Shown here: piece by piece, positions 38,581-51,584 of the stretch
Position numbering within the stretch: position 1 is the first letter of the stretch
Layout of the letters: every line of letters begins with the position of its first letter
Assembly (NCBI GenBank): GCA_019096065.1
Contig: JAGUCH010000002.1
Span: forward strand, 10,056,501 to 10,120,500
Reading direction: 5' to 3'
Length of the DNA stretch: 64,000 nucleotides
Source of the DNA: Paracyclopina nana
Taxonomy: Eukaryota; Arthropoda; Copepoda; Cyclopoida; Cyclopettidae
The notes under the pieces: model-generated
Database searches by the model: none
Seen by the model: the letters and a program-made list of their open reading frames with translations, nothing else
Told to the model about the DNA's origin: nothing
Program-made: the position numbers and the translations under genes

Positions 38581-40192
38581 TGGGAGACGAAGAAGATGGC
38601 TGCGTACCATCAAAACTACAAGATGAGCTCGAGTTCTCGAGTCAACCAGCTACTCAGCCTCTTTGTAGCTCGTTTAATGATACAGGCGACGACGATGATG
38701 CGGACGATTCAATGTCTGCGGATGATGAAAAAGTGGTGAGTTATTCGAATTTTCAGTTTGCCCAAGTCCTCCAGAATTTGACTTTTTCCAGTGGGGAATG
38801 TTGTATCCCTATCGTCCGGGTATGAAGCCGGTGGAATTGTCATTGGCGAATGTCAGCGTTGGCAGAAGCACTGCTTGCTCCGCAGTTTTAGGCCCTGGCC
38901 AGCTGCCAACCAAAATACTGAATTGCGTGTCTAAGCTTCAGTTTGAAATTCATCGCAGCGTCAATGGGACGGTTGAGTTGCACGACAAGAGCACAAATGG
39001 GACCTTTGTTGGCAACAAAAAAGTTGGGAAGGGAAGGAAGAGGATTTTGGAGCACAATTCATTCATTGGACTAGAGAAGATTCCTTTGTATTGCTACATG
39101 AGCACTCATGGGGACTATCAAGAAGCCTTTCCACCCGTGCTGCGACACAAGTATGTCGTGTCCAAGGAGCTTGGTAGAGGCGCATGTGGCATCGTCAGAC
39201 TTGCGTTTCGTCGCCACGACGGACTAAGGTTTGCTGTCAAGACACTTGACAAGAATAAGGTCAACCAGCCTGGATCACCCATCAACATGATGTCCGAGGT
39301 TAACTTGCTTAAAAAAGTTAATCACCCTTGCGTCGTGTGCTTGGAAGAGGTGATCGAGACGAATGACAACCTGCACATTTTTCTTGAGCTCGCCGACGGC
39401 GGGGAGCTCTTTGACAAGATCATGGAGAAAAAAAGATTCAAGGAGCCTGAGGCTAAGCTCTATTTCTACCAAATGCTGTCTGCTATAAATTACTTGCACT
39501 CGATCAACATCGTTCATCGCGACCTCAAGCCAGAAAATATGCTGCTCTGCTCAACTGAGCTGGACTTCCCCGTGCTCAAGATTGCAGACATGGGTCTTTC
39601 CAAGTTGGCTGAAGGCACTGTTCTCAAAACATTTTGTGGCACACCGTTCTACCTTGCCCCAGAGATGCTATTTAACAAGATTCACAAGTCGACCTACGAC
39701 AACAAAGTTGACATGTGGGCTCTCGGGGTGAGTGTTGCTATTTTTTATAAGCAGACTTGATGAATTTATGCTTTATAGGTGATTCTATTTATAATGCTGA
39801 GTGGCTATCAGCCTTTCCGAGATCGTCGCGATGACAACAAGCCACTAGTGAAGCAGATTGACGAATGCGACGTGGATTACAACAACGCCATTTGGAGGGA
39901 AGTGAGCGCTCCTGCCTTAGATTTGGTCAAAAAGCTGATTAAGCGAAGCCCTAATGAGAGGTTGTCGGCAGGCGAGGCTCTTGCCCATCCCTGGATGGAT
40001 GACAAAGAGATGATATCTAAAGCTGAAAAGATCATGGCTACTCAGGTCAGGAGTGTTCCTTTGAAGCGAACGGTTGGCGACAAAGAAAATTCGTCGTCGA
40101 CTGAGGAGAATCGTGCGGTAAACAGTTGCAAGCGAGTCCGGTTGATGGAGAGCTGCGACCTCAACTTGTTGTCGTCTAATGACGATAATTGA
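38577..40192 (+). CDS. CHEK2: Checkpoint kinase 2 (loki-type), FHA plus Ser/Thr kinase
   Basis: Three exons, 38577-38735, 38792-39727 and 39779-40192; 502 residues, in the Chk2 range. The N-terminus has a small SQ/TQ cluster (SSQPATQP), the site type phosphorylated by ATM/ATR. An FHA domain (~65-150) shows VGRSTACSA and LHDKSTNGTFVG. The kinase domain (~175-435) has the Gly loop LGRGACGIVRLA, the Lys in FAVKTLDK, catalytic HRDLKPENMLL, TFCGTPFYLAPEML in the activation segment and RLSAGEALAHPW at the end. The Mg-binding DFG motif reads DMG here (IADMGLSKL). The tail has basic KRVRLM as a possible nuclear signal. Chk2 relays DNA double-strand break signals to p53 and cell-cycle targets. Confidence 0.95.
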
Positions 40193-40931
40193 TGTAAATC
40201 TTTGGCGCATGCGCCGATTCTATCCCTGCTGCTTATGCATTTCGTAACTTTGCTATGTTATAAAACCTGCCATCAGCACCAATTGCTTTCTCTCTATTCC
40301 ATTGCGTCGTGACATGTTGGAAAGCTTTCTTTGCGTATTTGGAGCATGCGGGGCAGCTGAGCCGCAGAGTGTGTTGATTAGGTGCTCAACCCTTTCAGCG
40401 CGTTCCATTGTTGGCTTTTACTACGGACTCTTTTTTTTTGTGAGTAAGGCAGCGGTGCATTTTGGTCAAAGTCTTAATGAAGCATTCAGTGCGTCTTATC
40501 AAGCTATCATGACAACGGATTCATTCAACTTAATCCTGACCTAATCGGTTAACGCGAGTGTACCTTAACAACGCTTACGAAAAACACGACTAAGAAATTG
40601 CAATGCGTCATTAGCATCAGTAAGAGTCACTTACGTATTAGTCAGTGTATCGATACTTGCATGTATTAAAAGAATAATAAATTGTGTCATTTGCGACGCT
40701 TTGGTTTGTTCGTTAAAATGACTGGTCATAAACAATCGGCAAGATTGCAACTCGAACCAGCACGCTGAGTGCGCGGCACGGTCCGCTTTTCTCCGTGCTG
40801 ATCTAGGCAAGGACGATCGTATTCGTAGTAAACGTGCGCTGCTAGTCGATTACAAAACGAGGACCACAGCCCTTTGGGCCGATACTTAATTATCAGCCCT
40901 TATCAGTTGCATTATTCTAATTAGCATTTCC
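40193..40931. other. Chk2 3' region and FATP 5' region
   Basis: A plus-strand frame at 40302-40544 has no domain resemblance. AATAAA at about 40676-40681 could end the Chk2 transcript. Two GATA-type sites lie just before the FATP start codon. Confidence 0.4.
40890..40905. promoter_or_regulatory. Paired GATA-factor sites before FATP
   Basis: TTATCA occurs twice in ten-base spacing (40890-40895 and 40900-40905), 27-42 bases upstream of the FATP ATG. GATA factors drive gut lipid genes in insects and nematodes, so the pair is suggestive, but the position may fall within the 5' UTR. Confidence 0.3.
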
Positions 40932-43922
40932 ATGAAGAGGTACGGGTTTCTCGCGGCCATCGTCGTGGCCTTGTTCGCCGCCCACATCGAGGCCAGCCTG
41001 GTGCTTGCGGTCTTACTCGCAGCCTGGCTCGCCACTGGAGGCCATCACACGTGCTACCTGGCCTACCACACACTTGGGCGGGACCTCAGGTATGCTAAGC
41101 CGATACTTTCTTGACGACGGACTTCAGCTGGCTTTTTTCCCCTCAGAGCCGCCAATTTCATGATCAGGCTTTTGCTGCTGGTGAAAAAATCCCAATGGCA
41201 AAACTTGACCGTACCCAAGATGTTCAAGCAGACCGTCCTCAGATCTCCAGAAAAGGTGATGATCTACTTTGAGGACGAGGTGTGGACGTTCAGGCAGGTG
41301 GACGAGTACAGCAACCGCATCGCCAACTACTTCCTATCCCTCGGCTTCATCAAGGGTGACGTCGTCGCCTTGTTCATGGAGAACCGGCCAGAGTACGTGG
41401 CCATTTGGTTGGGACTGGCCAAAGCCGGGATCATCCCCGCGTTGATCAACTTCAACCTGAAGCAGACATCCCTTGTACATGCCATCCGGGTGGCCAACAG
41501 CAAGGCTATCATTTTTGGCGTTGAACTTGCTGAAGGTGATCATCCCCTTGTGACTGCAGCTGGATCAAAATCCAATGCTTTTTTCCCCCAGAAATGCGTG
41601 AAATAATGCCCGAGTTGAAATGTGAATCAGGACAAGAGTTCTCCGCGTTTGCCTCGGGCAGCAAAAAGTCTTTAGCATCCCCCTCAGGATTCCTCGGGGT
41701 GTGCCTTGACCAAGAGCTGGAACGTACTTCACACGAGGATGTCCCCATTCAAGTTCAAAATAAAATTGGGTAAATAACTATTTAAGCGAAGATATGAGCG
41801 AAATGGAAATTAGTGTATAATTTCATCCTCCGCAGCTTTAAGGACAGGCTGTTGTATATTTTTACGAGCGGAACAAGTGGCCTCCCTAAATGCGTTGTTA
41901 TCAAACAATCACGGTAAGCACACTTTTAATTTGCACTGATAAAGCTTTATGCAATAACTATGCAAATGACCTCAAAATTGTTAAGATTTCTTTTGGCCTC
42001 GATGGTTCCCGTTCATTTGGCTGGGCTGAGACCAGAAGATATCCTTTATGATCCCTTACCCTTGTATCACTCATCTGCGGGAATGTTGGCAGTGGGCCCC
42101 TCCTTCTTGTCAGGGGTCACGGTGGCACTTAGGACTAAGTTTTCAGCTTCAAACTTTTGGAAAGATTGCATCAAATATAACTGCACGGTGCGTTTTCTTC
42201 GTGAGACATCTTATTCTTCGTTGGGGCCGAGGGTTATACTAACAGCTTGCACGTTTCTTATCTATTGCTGCCTCTGTGTCATTTACCTTGTGCTCCCCTT
42301 TAGGTACATTTTGGCCTCGGGAGGCTGTACCACAGTGATCGGCTGCCGGCCCAATGACATTATCTACTCACCTTTGCCTTTATACCACTCCGTTGCCGGC
42401 AAGTGCTACTTAAATTTTGTCCAATTCTAGATGCTCTTAAATAACTACTCTTAACAACTAACATTCTGTCACCTTTAAGGACTCTTTGGGAAATCTTACA
42501 TAATTAATCACAACTATAGGTATGATTGCCCTCGCCGGAACGATGAAACATGGGATCAGCATGGTTATTCGAAGAAAGTTTTCAGTCTCTAGCTATTGGA
42601 GCGATTGCATGAAATACGGTGTCACGGTAATTATCTGATCTACTCTTCATTGTATTAACCAAGCTCCCTCTCGGCCATCAAAACTCGTTCTTGACCTTTT
42701 TAATTGCTGTACGATATCATGATGTCTCACACCTCACTTCCATAGGCTGCTCAATACATTGGTGAAATCTGCCGATACCTGCTCAACACTGAAGAGTGCC
42801 CAGAAGAGAAAAAGCACCGAGTGCGACTGATGTTTGGTAATATTTTTATGGATGAATTGTGCCAACTCGTTTCGAGGTTCAGTTTCATTGCAGGCAATGG
42901 CCTCAGAAGGAGCATTTGGGCCGACTTCACTGAGCGCTTCAACATTCAAAATATTGCCGAATTTTATGGCAGTACCGAAGGCAACTCAAATATAAGTATG
43001 GCTAAGCTGGCTGCCATAAATTTGCTTTTATAGCAGTTCTGCCCCTTTTTTCAGTCAACTATGAAAATCGCGTGGGAGCTGTAGGATTCATTTCAGTCCT
43101 TTTCCCCGGACTACTTCCTATGGGGCTCATTAAAGTGAACGAGGAGACTGGCGAAGAATTGAGGGACGAGAATGGCTTTTGCATTTCGTGCAAACCAGGA
43201 GAGCCAGGCGAATTCGTTGGCAAAATAGTGAAAAATCACCCCGTGAGAGATTTTGATGGCTACACTGACCAAGCAGCCACAAGAAAGAAAATTGTCTCCA
43301 ACGTTTGGAGCAATGGTGATGTTTGCTTTCGCTCAGGTGACCTCTTAGTCATGGATGAATTCGGGTGGTTGTACTTCAAGGATAGGTGCGGCGACACATT
43401 CCGATGGAGAGGTGAAAATGTGAGCACAACTGAAGTAGAAAACACTATGGGGCACATGGTTCATTTGAAAGATGTCATCGTATATGGTGTTGAGGTAATT
43501 CAAGAAGCTGAAGCAAAGCAGCTAATGCGTTATATTCATCATGTAGATTCCTGGGACTGAAGGCAAAGCTGGAATGGCAGCCATCCATGATCCTGAGCAA
43601 GACGTCGATCTTGTGCGTTTGGCTGATGGGGTCAAGCAGCATCTACCAGGATTTGCTCGACCCCTTTTTGTTCGCCTCATCAAACACTTGGACATAACAG
43701 GTACTAAGTTAAAACCCGTTATATACGATTTCAGCACCTTAACATCTATTCGCTCTTGATTCAGGAACATTCAAATTGCGAAAGATAAATTTGCAACGGG
43801 AAGGATTTGACCCCAGCTTGATCTCTGACAAACTTTTTTTCCTGCACCCCTCTTCGGGAAGCTACGAAGCATTAAGCGTGGAGCTTTTCAACAAAATTGT
43901 CACAGGAGCTATAAGACTGTAG
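40932..43922 (+). CDS. SLC27A: Long-chain fatty acid transport protein / very-long-chain acyl-CoA synthetase (SLC27/FATP)
   Basis: Exons: 40932-41089, 41147-41535, 41592-41769, 41836-41913, then either 41986-42187 or 42304-42398 plus 42520-42626, then 42746-42836, 42894-42995, 43055-43494, 43547-43700, 43765-43922. With either choice the CDS is 1,950 bases and 649 residues, the usual FATP size. An N-terminal hydrophobic segment ([18 protein letters not shown]) anchors it. The AMP-binding signature [12 protein letters not shown] is in exon 4, then PLPLYHS in both alternatives, EFYGSTEGN, and the FATP signature around [18 protein letters not shown] with [17 protein letters not shown]. It couples fatty-acid uptake to CoA activation at the plasma membrane, ER or peroxisome. 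Which paralogue (FATP1/4 group likely) is undecided. ACSL follows on the same strand. Confidence 0.93.
41986..42187 (+). CDS. FATP alternative exon 5a
   Basis: Encodes the AMP-binding segment from [20 protein letters not shown] to KDCIKYNCT, 202 bases. Its acceptor (AAAATTGTTAAG) has a poor pyrimidine tract. Colinear with the 5b plus 6b pair. Confidence 0.8.
42304..42626 (+). CDS. FATP alternative exons 5b and 6b
   Basis: Two exons, 42304-42398 and 42520-42626 (95 + 107 = 202 bases), encoding the same segment as 5a: [20 protein letters not shown] to SDCMKYGVT. About 49% of the 68 residues match 5a by my count, with PLPLYHS kept in both. The 5b donor is GC (G|GCAAGT), otherwise perfect consensus. 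Confidence 0.8.
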
Positions 43923-47600
<3,678 letters not shown>

Positions 47601-48646
47601 GCATGCTAGTTATTCCAAATCAGAATCTGATATAGTGATCTGTCATTGTAAAGTAATAACCTTTAGCTGGAGCTTCTTAATAAAATTCCTTAACTCAATT
47701 AACTGAAGAAACGATGCTAAGTTATCTGATGTTCAGATGCAAACGTAAAGGTGTGATCTAACAGAAGTCTTGATTCTTTTTTGTCTCTATCTACAAAAAC
47801 TCAATTTTTCTTAAAAGCATGAAGGCTAAATCAAAAATTATCATTCTGAAATCATGAATGAGCAAAATCGTAGCTGGTCCGCCTAAAAATATTGGTGTTT
47901 TTGAGTTGGCTGACATTAAGCGAAATTGGCCGATGACTAGTTGCCTACTGACTACGAAACTGGCAATTTGACCTTATTAAGTTGTGAAATTGACAACGAC
48001 CACCTGTTTGGCACAAAACGACCACTTATGTACCCACAATTTTTTAGACCATTTTAAAAACAACCACTTTTCCGACTTCCTTTCAAAAAACGGCCGAAAC
48101 TCAGTGAATTCACCCAATTTATGAATGAAATGTCATTTTTTCTTCAACATGGTCTTTTTAGGCAATGTTTGGACTAAAAAATCTGTCATTTTTAAAATCT
48201 GTCTGGAAGCCAGAATTTTTATTTTGATGTCCCAGCTCTGAGCAATAAGTCGCCCTACCTAATTCTTCAGAAGTTTCAATTTTTTTAGGTTTCAAGGTTT
48301 TTTGCTAGATTTTTGTAATGTTTCCAAAAGGCAAAATATGAGTGTCAACATTGAAGTTTTTAGTGGGACCGGGGAAAAGTGCTTACCCACCATTATTAAC
48401 TAGAGACGAATGGCCCAAATAGTGCTAAACTGGCTGTACTTATTAATTGGATAAAGATCTTAGTTCATTTTATCTGCGCTTCAATGGGAATGTGGTACTC
48501 AATTAAAATACGAATTTTCTTCAAAGATGCTACCTAAAGCCAAGGTTAATAAATCCCGCTCCCTGCTGTCCACGTCGTGCCCATGGACGCCTAAATCTAG
48601 TTTATGAAATGATGCCGCACTTTTGCCAAAAATAGACGATTTCGGC

Positions 48647-48949
48647 CAGATTTTGAGGAGCAGAACGGTCTCAAAACTCAGTTCCTAACACCAGCCTAAA
48701 GGTGGCTGGCCGGCCTACGGTTGCACGACACCTGCCCATTTTTGTACCACCGCACCGTATATTATATTATGTTATGGTATCTTTTATTTGGTATTTTGTA
48801 GTTTCACCGAGAAACCATGAACTCCTCAAATTTTCTTTCCAATCAGAGCTGTACTTTGAGCTGTACGGCTGTACCTTTGTAATTTTTTGATTTTTTTCCA
48901 GAAATAAGTTCAGCTGTTGTTGAGAACGAGATACTCTCATCAAAATCTA
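48647..48949. mobile_element. MITE, TA-type (copy 2)
   Basis: Opposite-orientation copy of 1452-1730. Left end AGATTTTGAGGAGCAGAACG, right end GAACGAGATACTCTCATC then AAAATCTA. Shared interior GTTCCTAACACCAGCC and GGCCGGCCTACGGT. The left TA is mutated to CA. Confidence 0.75.
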
Positions 48950-48981
48950 GTGCTCTTGTATCGGCGAGGTCGAGAAATTGG

Positions 48982-49482
48982 TAGTGATGGAACGAGTTTC
49001 AGCTTGGCTTGAAAGCTTGAAGCTGAAACCCAGCTAGAGCTACATAAGCAAAAAGCTTGGGATCGCTCGAATCAAATTTTGAAAAGCTTCAAAAAAACCT
49101 TGAAACCCAAAAACGCAAAGCTTGAAAAAGCTTGACACCCAAAAAAATCTTAATCCATTTTTAATCTAAACAAAAAGGGCTGATTTTAAAATTAACTAAT
49201 ACTTGGGGGACAAATTAAATCTAAGTTAAAGCTATATATGTCATTATTTGCGCTTTTTGGGTAATTTTGTCAAATCTGGTGACTAATCGCCATTTTTTAT
49301 GTTAAAATTCTAAAAAAGTGAAAAGCTTGAAAAAAGCTTGAAATGTGAAATTTTGAGCTTGAAAAAGCTTGATAATAATTTTCAAAAGCTTTGGATCGCT
49401 CGAACACTTTTCAAAAAGCTTGAAGCTTGATCGAGCCGGAAATTTTCAGCTTGATCAAGCTTCAAGCTTTTTGAAAAAGAAA
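48982..49482. mobile_element. hAT-like non-autonomous element (copy 1, altered right end)
   Basis: Begins TAGTGATGGAACGAG and runs colinear with 56934-57416. It is flanked by the 8-base duplication GAAATTGG (48974-48981, 49483-49490), the hAT-superfamily size. Its right end lacks the matching inverted repeat and ends instead in a partial palindrome of the subterminal AAGCTT-rich sequence. The interior is dense in the motif AGCTTGAAAAAGCTTG. No transposase. Confidence 0.8.
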
Positions 49483-49841
49483 GAAATTGGCGTAAAACCG
49501 CGCGCCGCATCTGGCAGCACTATTCTCAGCTAATCAAATCCGTAATGCTGCTGCCGCTTGCCTGTTTTCAAAACTTTTTTGTCATCTTTAAGGCGTAATC
49601 AAATTATTCCATGATGAAATCAGCATTTTGGTTCGTTATGTTGCCTGATAAATCATTGTTGTAAGTAGCATAATATTTTTTGACTCGCGAAATGATTGAA
49701 ATTTCTCGTTAAAATACTATGTGCTAAAAATTAGTCACGTTTTAGCTGGTTACTACTCAGTCGATTTAGATTGAGCAAAACTCGAAGCGTTTTTTCGAAA
49801 TTCACAATTTGTGCAATTGTGAACCTGATTCATGGCGCAAA

Positions 49842-51516
49842 ATGGCGTTGACAGAGGAGCAGCAGCAAGCCATAACGCTTCTGAAGAACATGTTTCCGAG
49901 TTTGAAACATGATGCTATCTTGGCCAAGGTTGCTCCTTATGCAGTGCCTGACTTGAACGCGATCATTGAGACGATTCTTTCGGAGCCTTCAACTTCGACG
50001 CCTAGAGTTTGGTTACCCGAGCATGAACCTCTTCAGCCGCCCGTGAAAAAGGCCAAAGTGGAGCGTTTGGTTCCAGCTGAAATAGCCGTTAGGCTTACAG
50101 AAGTCTTGCCAACCATTGACCCCGACTATCTTGCCAAGAAGGCTCATGAGTTAGATGGCCAACCGGATCAAGCTGTGGATGACTTCATTCTTCAGGCGCT
50201 CGAAAACATTAACTCGCTCCCCCAAAAGGTCGAGCCAGCCAGGAAAACGCCTCAAAAAGTCAATGAGGGCCGCCAAGTTTCAGTTGAAGAATTGTTGGCG
50301 AAAATTCCTGATCCGTTGACTTACTTTAACGATGACACGCGACCCTTGAGCAGTCAGTCAAGAGAACACGCTTTAGAGTTTCTTAAGCGCAAGTTCCCCA
50401 AACATGCAGTTGGTGTCATGAGAAATATTCTATTCAAAACCAACTACGTTACTGCGTGCAAGCAATTGTCAAATTTATCTCCTACTAACAAGACCAAGAG
50501 AGTAGCGGGTGAGCTTGACAAGTCCTCTCTTGAAGATAGCCTCCTCCTTGAAGTATGTTACGTGGAGCATGAGGAGCAAATCAAGCAGATTGCCGAGGAG
50601 AACGCCCAAAAGCGCCGTTCAGCTCTTCAAGAAGGGGCCATTTTCAACTGTCAGTGTTGCTTCGACGAATTTTTGCTGATAGACGCATTCGAGTGCGAGT
50701 CGGTAAGAAGTGCTTTTTAAAATGGTTCTCGCTCCTTTCTATCATTTCTTACAGGAGCACATGTTTTGCAAAGAATGCGTTTGCCGTGGGGCTGAGGTGC
50801 AGATTGGTGACAGCAAAACCGAAATCACATGTCTAGAGCAATGCCCAGCCAAATTCCCTCTCAAAGTATTGGAGAAAGTGTTGTCGCCAATCGTTTTCTC
50901 CAATTATCTGCAAAAACTTCAACTTGAGGAGATCAAGTCAGCTTGCATTGACGGGCTCGAGTCTTGCCCTGAATGCAGTTTCTGCTCAATTGTTGCCAAC
51001 CAGGAGGATCGCGTTTTCTATTGTCTCAATCCAATTTGCTTGAGGGAAACATGTCGACTTTGCAAAGAAAAGGCTCATATTCCATTTAAGTGCGAAGAGG
51101 TCGAAAAAGATGAGGAGGCTAAGGCCAGAACTACAGTGGAAGAAAAGCTTACTCAAGCTCTTCTGCGCAATTGCTGGAACTGCCAAACTCCTTTCTTTAA
51201 GGAGGAGGGATGCAACAAAATGACGTGCCCAAAGTGTAGCAAAAAAATGTGCTACATTTGCCGCAGCAAAGTGCAGGATTACAACCATTTCTACGGCCAA
51301 GGCAGTGAACCTATTAAAGGCCGCTGTCCTCTTTACACTGACGTACAGTCGTTGCATGCGGTTGAGGTGAAGAAAGCGGCCGAGGAGGCGATGCGAGAGG
51401 CTAAGATTACCATGAATTTGGATCTAGCTCAGCCCCGACAAGGCTTCAACGTGGCCGAAAATTTCGTGCCCACCGTCAGGAACAACAACAACAACAATAT
51501 TCATGCCAGAAGATGA
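49842..51516 (+). CDS. RNF216: RBR-type E3 ubiquitin ligase, RNF216/Triad3-like
   Basis: Two exons, 49842-50702 (287 codons) and 50755-51516 (253 codons plus stop), 540 residues. ATG 49842 is chosen because it starts the conserved LTEEQQQAITLLKNMFP helix; the 11 codons before it lack another ATG. The second half is an RBR module: RING1 CQCCFDEF with HMFCKECVCRG, an IBR with CPECSFC and CLRETCRLC, and RING2 CWNCQTPFFKEEGCNKMTC-PKC-CYIC, in which the GCNKMTC cysteine corresponds to the ubiquitin-accepting residue of RBR ligases. RNF216 homologues act on signalling proteins and on autophagy factors. The gene converges on the XK-like gene, 68 bases between stops. Confidence 0.88.
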
Positions 51517-51584
51517 AAAGATGCTCTCTGCGCTGGATAATACGGTATGATATTGAATTAGCAGAATAATATTGGAGACGCACA

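Larger units (their letters stand above)
47601..49841. other. Intergenic region with two non-autonomous transposons
   Basis: Carries the MITE copy at 48647-48949 and the hAT-like element at 48982-49482, nearly adjacent. The frame at 48702-48890 lies inside the MITE. The 47601-48600 stretch shows nothing recognisable. Confidence 0.5.

Noticed and set aside
40302-40544. 80-codon frame downstream of Chk2
   Set aside because: Starts in the Chk2 3' region, no family resemblance.
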